The notes beneath the pieces are model-generated. The model did not search any database, had not been told where the DNA came from, and saw nothing but the letters and a program-made list of their open reading frames with translations. 8,238 nucleotides of DNA from Bacteroidota bacterium (GTDB lineage Bacteria > Bacteroidota > Bacteroidia > Bacteroidales > JAADJA01): positions 1-8,238 of the forward strand of contig JAJRTT010000077.1 in NCBI GenBank assembly GCA_024278155.1. The letters run 5' to 3'. Numbering within the stretch: the stretch's first letter is position 1; each line of letters begins with the position of its first letter. The translations under genes were made by a program, and so were the position numbers. This document shows, piece by piece, positions 1-7,560 of the stretch.

Positions 1-2427
1 CGGCTCATGTCCGATAACGTGCCCGATATGATCTGGGCAAAAGACCTTGACGGAAAATTCATTTTCGTGAACAAAGGGATTTGCGAAAAGCTGCTTTATG
101 CCGATAATACGGAAGAACCCATTGGCAAAAGCGAGATGTATTTTATTGAACGGGAACGCCGTGCACATCCAAACGACCCTAAATGGTTTACCTTTGGTGA
201 AGACTGTGCGGATTCCGATGCCATTGTAATCAAATCAAAAAAACCACAACGCTTTAGCGAATTTGGCAATGTAAGGGGCAATTATTTGTTCCTGAACGTT
301 TTCAAGGCCCCGCTCTATAACGGCAAAGGGGAAATGATAGGAACGGTGGGAAGTGCCAGCGATGTTACCGGCCAAAAAATAATAGAGAAAGAAAAGAAAA
401 GGTACGAGAGCGTTGAAAGGGCTGTTTTTGAAATCAGCCTTGCGGTCAATACGACCAACAACCTCACCGACCTGTTCAATGTTATCAGGCACGAACTGGG
501 GAAAGTAATCGACACAACGAATTTCTATATTGCTTTGTACGATAAAGAGAAAGACCTTATCACATTGTCCTACTTCATTGATGAAAAAGACGAGGTTGTG
601 CTTTTGCCCGGAAAAGATTCCATCACCTCCTATCTGATCAAAATGGGCAAGCCGTTGCTAATGCACCAATCCGAAATAATCACCCTCGCCTCACAAGGGC
701 ATTTCGGACTGCAAGGTTCCGTGGCCCAGGTTTGGCTTGGTGTCCCTCTTATCGTTAACAACGAAACCATTGGCGCTTTGGTCATCCAAAATTACGTGAA
801 CAAAGATGCCTTTGGCTCCAAGGACCTGGACTTGATGAAATATGTCTCCAACCAAATTGGCATTTCCGTTTCACAAAAAAGGGCCGAGGATAAAATCCGC
901 GACAGTGAATACCGCTTGCGCCAGATTATTGATACCGTCCCCCACCTTATTTTTGCAAAAGACAAGGATTCAAGGTTTATTATGGGCAATAAAGCCACGG
1001 CAGATGCTTATGGCGTAACGGTTGACGAATTGGTGGGCAGCCTGCAAACCAGCCTCCATGCCGATGCTGATGAAGCCAAATCCTATCTCGAAGAGGACAG
1101 ATATGTGATCAGCCAGAAAAAAACAAAAATCATCACCGAGCAGAAATTCACGGATGCCGAAGGCAACGTACGGATATTCCAAACCATAAAAATACCCTTC
1201 AGGGCCAAAGAAAAAGACGAGAGATCGATGCTGGGCGTGGCCATAGACATTACGGAACAGAAAACGGCGGAAATCGAATTAAAGAAAGCCAAAAACAAAG
1301 CGGAAGAATCGGATAGGTTAAAAACCGCTTTCCTGGCAAACATGTCGCACGAAATACGTACGCCGATGAATGCCATTGTGGGTTTCTCCGAACTGCTCAA
1401 CGACCCGGAACTGACCGATGAGATAAGGCGCGAATTTATTGGTTTGATAAACGAAAACAGCAAAGTGCTCCTGAGCCTGATAGAAGATATCATCGATGTG
1501 GCCAAAATAGAAGCGGAACAATTGAAAATTGTCGAGTCCACTTGCCAGATCAATCTCATTTTCAATGACCTGAAAAATTATTACGAAAAACAATTGGTGA
1601 AACTGAACAAAACGGGGATAAAGATCCACCTTGAAAAAGAATTCAAGGACGATAAATTCAGCATCGTCAGCGACCCGCTTCGTTTCAGGCAAATAATGAA
1701 CAACCTTTTGGGAAATGCGGTAAAGTTCACCGAAAAAGGGTTTATCGAATTTGGTTATAAAGTAACCAATAAGGATGAAATTTTATTTTTCATCAAAGAC
1801 TCTGGCATTGGCTTAAAGGCTGAAAAAACGGAAATGATCTTCGAACGTTTCAGGCAAGGACAGGAATCAAGTACAAAAGAGTACGGTGGTACTGGCCTGG
1901 GGCTAACGATCTCCAAAAGGCTGGTTGAACTGTTGGGTGGAAAAATATGGGTAGAGTCGGTATTGGGCGAAGGCAGTATTTTCTTTTTCACCTTGCCCTA
2001 TCGTCCGGTTACCGGCAAAAAAGCGGAACCTTTTATCCGGAAATCGGATAAAACGCTTTGGGAAAACAAAACGATACTGGTTGCAGAAGACGAACAATCC
2101 AACTTTGAATTGGTAAAGGCGACTTTGTTCCCAACGAATGTTCAAATAATAAGGGCGCACAATGGAAAAGAGGCTGTTGACATATGCAGGGAAAACGACA
2201 AAATCGATTTAGTGCTCATGGATATCCGAATGCCCGAAATGAACGGCTATGAAGCAACGAGGCTGATAAAGGAGTTCAGGCCCAGATTACCGGTGATTTC
2301 CTTAACAGCTTATGCCATGCCCGACGACATGAAAAAAAGCACGGACGCAGGCTGTGACGATTATATCACAAAGCCCATCAAACCAACCGGGTTTATCGAT
2401 AAACTAAAAAATTACCTGAACAAATAA
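1..2427 (+). CDS. Hybrid sensor histidine kinase, PAS-GAF-PAS-HisKA-HATPase-REC (5' end missing)
   Basis: Signal-transducing kinase that autophosphorylates on His and passes the phosphate to its own receiver. The frame is open to base 1 and the first codons already lie in a PAS domain (SDNVPDMIWAKD), so the ATG at 7 is probably internal. Numbered from that ATG: PAS about 1-125, GAF about 138-295, second PAS about 303-420, HisKA about 436-505 with H448 in MSHEIRTP, HATPase about 553-670 (N-box N566/N570, DSGIG from D598, GGTGLGL from G627), REC about 688-803 with acidic pocket E694-E696, phospho-acceptor D739 in MDIRMP, T767 and K789. All key residues are present, so an active kinase and receiver are expected. 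No membrane helix is visible, so this part is cytoplasmic; a sensor region may lie upstream. The next gene, another hybrid kinase, starts 16 bases after the stop. The signal sensed is unknown. Confidence 0.95.
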   Translation, partial: RLMSDNVPDMIWAKDLDGKFIFVNKGICEKLLYADNTEEPIGKSEMYFIERERRAHPNDPKWFTFGEDCADSDAIVIKSKKPQRFSEFGNVRGNYLFLNVFKAPLYNGKGEMIGTVGSASDVTGQKIIEKEKKRYESVERAVFEISLAVNTTNNLTDLFNVIRHELGKVIDTTNFYIALYDKEKDLITLSYFIDEKDEVVLLPGKDSITSYLIKMGKPLLMHQSEIITLASQGHFGLQGSVAQVWLGVPLIVNNETIGALVIQNYVNKDAFGSKDLDLMKYVSNQIGISVSQKRAEDKIRDSEYRLRQIIDTVPHLIFAKDKDSRFIMGNKATADAYGVTVDELVGSLQTSLHADADEAKSYLEEDRYVISQKKTKIITEQKFTDAEGNVRIFQTIKIPFRAKEKDERSMLGVAIDITEQKTAEIELKKAKNKAEESDRLKTAFLANMSHEIRTPMNAIVGFSELLNDPELTDEIRREFIGLINENSKVLLSLIEDIIDVAKIEAEQLKIVESTCQINLIFNDLKNYYEKQLVKLNKTGIKIHLEKEFKDDKFSIVSDPLRFRQIMNNLLGNAVKFTEKGFIEFGYKVTNKDEILFFIKDSGIGLKAEKTEMIFERFRQGQESSTKEYGGTGLGLTISKRLVELLGGKIWVESVLGEGSIFFFTLPYRPVTGKKAEPFIRKSDKTLWENKTILVAEDEQSNFELVKATLFPTNVQIIRAHNGKEAVDICRENDKIDLVLMDIRMPEMNGYEATRLIKEFRPRLPVISLTAYAMPDDMKKSTDAGCDDYITKPIKPTGFIDKLKNYLNK

Positions 2428-2443
2428 AGACCCAATAGAACTT

Positions 2444-5400
2444 GTGAGAACAAAGCTTTTCCATATCGGTTTATTTTTGGTGGCCATCGTTTTTTTCACC
2501 CTTGCAGAGAAAACCCCCGCAAATGGGAATGACCAGCTAACAGACAGCCTAAAGCAGGTTATTGCCGACAAAACACCTCCCGGACGAATCCAGTTCCTGA
2601 TTGGCCAATCTAAAAAATACACAAGCTCGTCGCTTGACACGGCCGAAATTTATGCAAGGGAAGCACTTACGGAAGCAAAAAAGGCAAACGACACCCTGAA
2701 CATCGGCAATGCGTACCGGATATTGGGGAACATCTGTTATTACAGGGAAAACTACAACATTGTACTTGGCCATTACGACTCAAGTTTACTAATGTATTCC
2801 TACCTTGGTGATTCAGCAAGTATGGAAAAGACAATCAACAACCTTGGACTCCTTTACCAACAGGTGGGCAATTTCGAAAAATCCATCAAATACCATTTGC
2901 AGTCCCTGGATTTCAACATGCGTCACCATAATGCCGAAGGATTGGTTACATCGTATATCAACCTTGGCGGACTTTATTATGAAATGGGGGATTATGGAAA
3001 ATCGGCAAAATATTTCAACGATGCGCTAAAACGCAGCGAAGACGGCATTAGAACCAGCACAAAGCAAGCTATCCTCAACAATTTGGGATTGATTGCCCAG
3101 GAATTGCGGAACTATGAAAAATCGCTCGACTATTTCAAGGAATCACTTGACATTGCCAAACAAACCAACAATTTCCACGACCTTGCCGATATCTATCACA
3201 ACATGGGCAAAAGCTATTTCGAACTTGGGGATTATATTACTTCCTTAAAGTATTACAACAAGGCCGTGGATTATTACAATAGTTTGGGGATCCAATCGAG
3301 CAAGACCCTAAATAATATCGGCCAGCTTTATATCGAGCTCGATTATTACCGGCAGGCGATCAAATTCCTGAAGAAAGCCCTAAAAATCGCCAAGCGCAAC
3401 AACCATGTAACCGACCTTCCCGAAATTTACAAAAACCTGTCAATAGCTTATGAATACCTTGGAATGTACAAAAGTGCCTATTCCAATTTCAGGAAATACA
3501 ATTTTTACAACGATTCATTGAGCCGACAATATTTTGAGGCCGACTTGGAACGGGCAAAAAGGAACCTGAAGGTGGGGCAAAAAGAAAACGAAATAGAGAA
3601 GTTGAATTACGAAAACGAATTGGCCCTGGAACGCAAAGATAGCGAAATACGCATTAAAAACATCATAATCACCACGTTTGCGATTGGCTCAATTGTCATC
3701 TTTATTTTTGCGGGGATCTTACTTTGGCTTTTCCTCCAAAAGAAGAAAGCAAATTATTTGTTGCAAAAACAAAACGAAGATATCCTGAAGGCCGACAAGA
3801 TAATCCATAAGAAGAATATCGAACTAAGCGAAAGTGAAAAAAGGCTGAAACGGATAATTGATGAGATGCCGGTGATGATAGATGCTTATGACAAAAACGG
3901 GAACATTGCCTTCTGGAACAAGCAATGCGAAAAAATCACCGGATATTCTGCGGATGAAATCATTGGCAAACAAGAGACACTTCACAAACTGTACCCAAAC
4001 AAAGAGTATTGGCAAGCCACCGGAAAAAGCCCTAAAGTAAAGGATAGTGTTTATACCGATGTCCCATCCGAAATAACCTGTAAAGATGGCTCCCTGAAAA
4101 CCATTCTCTGGTCAAGTGTTTCCTTGCTCGTGCCCATTGAAGGCTGGAACCAATGGGCAATCGGAATAGATGTTACCGAAAAACTGAGGGCGCAACAAAT
4201 TTTACAGAAGAGCGAAGAAACATTGCGGGGCATCTTTGATTCATCGCCATATGCCATTGTCCTGATCGACCTTGAAATGAATATCATGGATGGGAACCCG
4301 GCCAGTGTTGAAATGTTCAGGATAAATGACAAACGAGAAGTTATTGGGAAAAGCATGTCCCGTTTCATTTATGATACAGATTTGGAACGGGCCAAACAAA
4401 ACCTTCGGGAAGCAGCTAAAAAAGGCTACACAAAAGACAATCAATATGCTTTCAAAAGGCAGGATGGCAGTAGCTTCACTGCCGAAACCTCGGGGAGTAT
4501 CCTTGTTGATTCGGAGGGAAAACCCACCGCCTTCGTCATCATCGTAAACGACATTACGGAACGCATCCAGTTTATCGAGAAACTAAAGCATGCAAAAATA
4601 GATGCAGAAGAAGCCGACCGCTTGAAAACGGCTTTCCTTGCCAATATGTCGCATGAAATAAGGACGCCCATGAATTCGATCGTAGGATTCTCGAGCCTGC
4701 TTACAGAACCCAACAATACAGAGGAACTTAAGGAGAAATACCTGAACCATATTATCAACAGCACCAATTCATTGATGAGCCTGATTGATGACATCATCGA
4801 TATTTCGAAAATTGAGGCCGGGCAACTTAAAGTCACAAAAACAGAATGCCATATAAATGAATTGTTGACCGATTTGTATTCCTCTTTCAGTGATTCCAAC
4901 AAGAATAAAAATGTTGAGTTATTGCTCAGCTCACCTAAAAAGGGGGAGAATATCAGCTTTGTTTCCGACCCGCTCCGGGTTAGGCAGGTGTTCACCAATT
5001 TGATTGGCAATGCATTGAAATTCACCGAATCGGGCACTATTGAAATCGGCTATAACCTGAATGTAAAGAAAAGAGAAAAATTTATTGAATTTTATGTATC
5101 CGATACTGGAATTGGTATTCCAGATGACAAACTGGATGTAATTTTCCAACGGTTTTCACAAATTGAAGATGCCCATACAAAAAAATACGGGGGAACGGGT
5201 TTGGGCCTCACCATATCTCAACGCATTGTTGAGATCCTCGGGGGAACCATCCGGGTGAAATCGGAAATCCATAAAGGCTCCACATTCTATTTCTCACTCC
5301 CTTATGTTCCCGTTGTCAGCAAAAAGAAAGAGAAACCGCAAGTTTTCAAGGCATCCAAGTACAACTGGAAAGACAAAACCATTCTTATTGCCGAAGATGA

Positions 5401-5731
5401 AGGTTCCAACTTCCAACTTTTGAAGGCAGCCCTCGAGCGTACACAAATCAAAATCCTGCATGCCGAGAATGGCAGCGAAGCTGTTGATATTTTCAAAGAA
5501 GCAGGAATTGTCGACCTCATCCTCATGGATATAAGGATGCCCATCATGAACGGTTATGAAGCCACCCGGAAAATAAAAGCCATGGACAAGAACGTCCCTG
5601 TAATTTCCATCACTGCTTATGCCATGTCGGAAGATGGCTCGAAAAGCCTGGCTGCCGGATGCGACTCCTATATGTCAAAACCCATCAGGCCCGGGAAATT
5701 ACTGGCGGCCATTGACAAATACCTGAGATAG
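2444..5731 (+). CDS. TPR-containing transmembrane hybrid histidine kinase (PAS-PAS-HisKA-HATPase-REC)
   Basis: Complete 1095-residue membrane sensor kinase. The GTG at 2444 was chosen because it gives a full signal peptide (MRTK, then a hydrophobic stretch to about residue 21) and the frame is closed by a TGA at 2417-2419; no strong Shine-Dalgarno is seen. Order: TPR units about 84-352, coiled coil about 355-405 (KENEIEKL motif), membrane helix about 407-431 (IIITTFAIGSIVIFIFAG), PAS about 467-580, PAS about 594-706, HisKA with H737, HATPase (N852/N856, DTGIG from D887, GGTGLGL from G916), REC with E984-E986, phospho-acceptor D1029, T1057 and K1079. By analogy with Bacteroidota TPR kinases, the TPR domain should be periplasmic and the rest cytoplasmic. 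The core from HisKA to REC is paralogous to the preceding kinase, and the short gap suggests co-transcription. TPRs usually bind proteins or peptides; the ligand here is unknown. There is no HPt or DNA-binding output domain. Confidence 0.95.
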   Translation: MRTKLFHIGLFLVAIVFFTLAEKTPANGNDQLTDSLKQVIADKTPPGRIQFLIGQSKKYTSSSLDTAEIYAREALTEAKKANDTLNIGNAYRILGNICYYRENYNIVLGHYDSSLLMYSYLGDSASMEKTINNLGLLYQQVGNFEKSIKYHLQSLDFNMRHHNAEGLVTSYINLGGLYYEMGDYGKSAKYFNDALKRSEDGIRTSTKQAILNNLGLIAQELRNYEKSLDYFKESLDIAKQTNNFHDLADIYHNMGKSYFELGDYITSLKYYNKAVDYYNSLGIQSSKTLNNIGQLYIELDYYRQAIKFLKKALKIAKRNNHVTDLPEIYKNLSIAYEYLGMYKSAYSNFRKYNFYNDSLSRQYFEADLERAKRNLKVGQKENEIEKLNYENELALERKDSEIRIKNIIITTFAIGSIVIFIFAGILLWLFLQKKKANYLLQKQNEDILKADKIIHKKNIELSESEKRLKRIIDEMPVMIDAYDKNGNIAFWNKQCEKITGYSADEIIGKQETLHKLYPNKEYWQATGKSPKVKDSVYTDVPSEITCKDGSLKTILWSSVSLLVPIEGWNQWAIGIDVTEKLRAQQILQKSEETLRGIFDSSPYAIVLIDLEMNIMDGNPASVEMFRINDKREVIGKSMSRFIYDTDLERAKQNLREAAKKGYTKDNQYAFKRQDGSSFTAETSGSILVDSEGKPTAFVIIVNDITERIQFIEKLKHAKIDAEEADRLKTAFLANMSHEIRTPMNSIVGFSSLLTEPNNTEELKEKYLNHIINSTNSLMSLIDDIIDISKIEAGQLKVTKTECHINELLTDLYSSFSDSNKNKNVELLLSSPKKGENISFVSDPLRVRQVFTNLIGNALKFTESGTIEIGYNLNVKKREKFIEFYVSDTGIGIPDDKLDVIFQRFSQIEDAHTKKYGGTGLGLTISQRIVEILGGTIRVKSEIHKGSTFYFSLPYVPVVSKKKEKPQVFKASKYNWKDKTILIAEDEGSNFQLLKAALERTQIKILHAENGSEAVDIFKEAGIVDLILMDIRMPIMNGYEATRKIKAMDKNVPVISITAYAMSEDGSKSLAAGCDSYMSKPIRPGKLLAAIDKYLR
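2693..3500 (+). repeat. Seven tandem TPR units with a 40-codon period, inside the second kinase gene
   Basis: The conserved LG-type position of helix A falls at residues G95, G135, G175, G215, G255, G293 and S333 of the kinase, giving spacings of 40, 40, 40, 40, 38 and 40 residues (120 or 114 bases). Unit starts read NNLGLLYQQVGNFEKS, INLGGLYYEMGDYGKS, NNLGLIAQELRNYEKS, HNMGKSYFELGDYITS and NNIGQLYIELDYYRQA. This is a degenerate protein-level repeat, not a DNA repeat; classical TPRs have 34 residues, so these are the extended type with longer helices. The boundaries given are approximate. The last unit has Ser at the Gly position. Confidence 0.8.
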
Positions 5732-5742
5732 CCTGGATATTC

Positions 5743-5786
5743 GTCAGACCACTGCGATTAGGCAGGCGCACTGGCAGTGGTCAGAC
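5743..5786 (+). repeat. Palindromic element, copy A (13-base arms, 18-base loop)
   Basis: The left arm at 5743-5755 (GTCAGACCACTGC) pairs with the right arm at 5774-5786 (GCAGTGGTCAGAC) at 12 of 13 positions, the only mismatch being A5746-A5783. The loop at 5756-5773 contains the core TTAGGCAGGCGCAC. An outer inverted pair, ATTCGTC at 5739-5745 and GACGAAT at 5799-5805, encloses it. A diverged inverted copy lies at 6715-6758. The element starts 12 bases after the kinase stop and ends 19 bases before the EamA stop codon, so it lies between two convergent 3' ends, where a hairpin could stabilise or end either transcript. No T tract follows on either strand, so it is not a typical intrinsic terminator. 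It looks like a REP/MITE-like repeat; the family is not recognised. Confidence 0.8.
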
Positions 5787-5804
5787 AAATCAGGATCAGA
5801 CGAA

Positions 5805-6695
5805 TCAAAACCGCTTCCCGGCAAATCCTTGCAAAATAATCCCGGCAACAATGAACATTAAACCCACAAAAGTGGATGGAAGTATCGCCTCCCCTACAAC
5901 AGCACTGATTATCAACAATGAAATAAAAGGCGAAAAATAAATAAGATTGGCAACCCTCGCTGTATTTTCAGAATATTGTAAAGCTTTTAACCAAATAAAA
6001 AAGGTGAGCCCCATTTCAAACAACCCAATATAAATCCCCCCGGCTACCCCTTCAAACGAAACAGCTTCCCAACTTTGATCATAAAGGACTGCGAGAAAAA
6101 CAAATAAACTGCCGAAGATAAAATTCATGAACAGTTTCACCACTTCGTCCCTTTTATCGCGCATATTGAATATCCAATACAAAGCCCAGAAAACGCTGCT
6201 CCCAACCGCCAACAACACGCCCATCGGGTTCCTGAACTCCAGGTCCGGGATATTTCCATTTGTGGAAATAATCACAATCCCGGCAAAACTGATAAAGATG
6301 GCCAAAATACTTACAAGGTTTATTTTCTGCTTTAGAATGGGAATGGAAAGCAGGACCAAAGTGATGGGCCAGATATAATTCAAAGTCCCGGCTTCCTGGG
6401 CCTTCAGCAGCGTGTAAGCTTTAAGAAGGACAACATAGTACAAAAAAGGGTTCAGGAAACCGAGAAAGGCCGAATTCAGGTAATCGGCAGACCGCATTTC
6501 CTTTAGTTGGGGAACTTTCTTTTGAAAAATGATAATCGCAAACAAAACAATACTGGAAACAACCGAAGCCATCAGCAACAACTGCATATACCCAACGTAC
6601 CGCAAAGAAAGATGAAATGCCGAGGCAATGGTTGACCAGGCCATGACCGTTATCATCGCCAGCAAATAAGCTCTTTTTTGTGATTTGTTCGTCAT
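5805..6695 (-). CDS. EamA/DMT-family membrane transporter
   Basis: A 296-residue integral inner-membrane protein of the drug/metabolite transporter superfamily. About ten hydrophobic helices are visible, arranged as two EamA halves; the first half ends with the characteristic region LNYIWPITLVLLSIPILKQK followed by a helix (FISFAGIVIIST), and the second begins at GVLLAVGSSVFWALYW. The size is usual for the family. The start chosen is the ATG at 6693-6695 (MTNKSQKRAYLL), directly before the first helix, with an AGGA about 11 bases upstream. The frame continues upstream to a TTG at 6806, but those 37 extra residues are hydrophilic and largely encoded by a palindromic repeat, so they are probably not real. 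Family members export amino acids, metabolites or drugs; the substrate here cannot be told. The gene lies 107 bases downstream of a DUF218 gene on the same strand and converges with the kinase operon. Confidence 0.92.
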   Translation of the reverse strand: MTNKSQKRAYLLAMITVMAWSTIASAFHLSLRYVGYMQLLLMASVVSSIVLFAIIIFQKKVPQLKEMRSADYLNSAFLGFLNPFLYYVVLLKAYTLLKAQEAGTLNYIWPITLVLLSIPILKQKINLVSILAIFISFAGIVIISTNGNIPDLEFRNPMGVLLAVGSSVFWALYWIFNMRDKRDEVVKLFMNFIFGSLFVFLAVLYDQSWEAVSFEGVAGGIYIGLFEMGLTFFIWLKALQYSENTARVANLIYFSPFISLLIISAVVGEAILPSTFVGLMFIVAGIILQGFAGKRF

Positions 6696-6714
6696 AATTT
6701 TCACGTTCCTATTC

Positions 6715-6758
6715 GTCTGACCAATGCCTGTGCGCCTGCCTAAGTGCAGTGGCATGAC
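6715..6758 (-). repeat. Palindromic element, copy B (inverted relative to copy A)
   Basis: Same layout as the element at 5743-5786: arms at 6715-6727 and 6746-6758, loop at 6728-6745. Its reverse complement matches copy A at 38 of 44 positions, including an unbroken 14-base core TTAGGCAGGCGCAC. The stem is decayed, with only 9 of 13 pairs, so it would fold less well than copy A. It lies wholly within the 107 bases between the DUF218 stop and the EamA start, in the leader of the EamA gene. The flank ATTCGTC at 6711-6717 matches the outer border of copy A. Confidence 0.78.
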
Positions 6759-6802
6759 AAATGTCTCATTCGCCAGTATGTACTGATCCAACGATTGTAC
6801 AC

Positions 6803-7480
6803 TCAACCGAACCGTTTCATAAATTTCCGATATCGAAAAACGACCCTATTCCTAAGCTCCCCCTTAAAAAGGGCAGAAAGCACATAACTGATCCATTCGT
6901 GATGAACATCAGCATAAAGCCTGAGATAATCGTTAAAAGTCTGCAAACGGTATTGATAGCTGTAAAAATACACCGTATCAAAATCCAGCAAACCTGAAAT
7001 CCGGTAAATATGCAAGGGGGCACTTACTGCAACAATGGAAGTAAAGTTCTCCCGCTGGATTATCTTCCTTGCTTCACGCCAATTGGTTATTGTGTTAAAG
7101 GACAATGAATCGGAAAACAGCAAACTATCGGGAACTCCCTGCCCTTCAAGATAAAGACGCATATAATTTGGTTTCCCCTCCGAAAAATCCTTTGCATATC
7201 CACCGACAGAAATAATGTTTTTCACCTTTTCATCCCGAAACAAATCAAGGGCAACATCTGCCCTGTTCTTGCTATCGGGGCCAATATCGTTCTCCTCCTC
7301 ATTGTGGTCACCAAAAAACAAAACGGCGGCATCCACTTTAAATTCCTGTTTTTGTCCTTCGACGAAATCCTGCACATGATGGTAATAATAGCTTGTCCCA
7401 ATAAAATCAATTATCATCAATGAGAAAACAATGATGAAAATCAGACGGAACTTTTTAGTACGGGTATATTTTCCTTTCAT
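6803..7480 (-). CDS. DUF218 (YdcF/SanA/ElyC-like) membrane-anchored protein
   Basis: A 225-residue protein with one N-terminal membrane helix (about residues 11-29, after the basic MKGKYTRTKK), so the rest probably faces the periplasm. The fold is recognised from the ordered DUF218 motifs: the first strand and loop AVLFFGDH (52-59), NRADVALDLF (72-81), IISVGG (89-94), YLEGQGVPDSLLF (110-122), the SFNTITNW motif (127-134), and SAPLHIYR with H157 and R160. Length fits the family. Relatives such as E. coli SanA and ElyC are linked to envelope integrity, but the biochemical role is poorly defined and I do not assign one here. The acidic run EEEND after the first motif is a small local feature. 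The start is the ATG at 7478-7480; no Shine-Dalgarno is seen. It lies between an SLC13 gene (80 bases upstream) and the EamA gene, all on the same strand. Confidence 0.85.
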   Translation of the reverse strand: MKGKYTRTKKFRLIFIIVFSLMIIDFIGTSYYYHHVQDFVEGQKQEFKVDAAVLFFGDHNEEENDIGPDSKNRADVALDLFRDEKVKNIISVGGYAKDFSEGKPNYMRLYLEGQGVPDSLLFSDSLSFNTITNWREARKIIQRENFTSIVAVSAPLHIYRISGLLDFDTVYFYSYQYRLQTFNDYLRLYADVHHEWISYVLSALFKGELRNRVVFRYRKFMKRFG

Positions 7481-7560
7481 GCTTTTTTCAATAATTTAAA
7501 AAGGTGAATGACTTTGAATAATTTAAGCCGAACAAAACAGGCTTTCCTCTTTTGAACAAC
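7481..7560 (-). promoter_or_regulatory. AT-rich gap before the DUF218 gene with two near-palindromic 13-mers
   Basis: Two related 13-mers, TTCAATAATTTAA (7487-7499) and TTGAATAATTTAA (7514-7526), differ at one base and are 27 bases apart. Each is itself an imperfect palindrome around the central A. They lie 7 to 46 bases upstream of the DUF218 start, where an operator could sit, but such AT-rich words can also arise by chance. No clear Bacteroidota -7 box (TAnnTTTG) was found. A 5-base-pair hairpin (7525-7529 with 7540-7544) is too weak to call a terminator. Confidence 0.25.

Noticed and set aside
2805..3029. 74-codon plus-strand open frame within the TPR-coding region
   Set aside because: It lies wholly in another frame of a well-supported TPR coding sequence and shows no recognisable features of its own.
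4441..5037. 198-codon open frame on the minus strand inside the second kinase; a similar 160-codon frame at 1083-1565 inside the first
   Set aside because: Both lie antisense to homologous HisKA regions and resemble each other only because the sense genes are paralogues. No independent family features are present.
6715..6758. Copy B as an invertible switch whose loop has flipped relative to its arms
   Set aside because: The arms match copy A better in the inverted orientation (11 and 12 of 13) than in the direct one (11 and 10 of 13), so inversion of the whole element explains the data more simply.
6758..6791. Possible Bacteroidota promoter for the EamA gene: GACATTTG (6758-6765, minus) with TTG at 6789-6791, spacer 23
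   Set aside because: Only 7 of 8 bases fit TAnnTTTG with the first T missing, and the -33 part is just three bases. A chance match is likely.
7525..7544. Small hairpin AAGCC/GGCTT as a terminator for the SLC13 gene
   Set aside because: Only 5 base pairs with a 10-base loop and no T tract after it on the minus strand.
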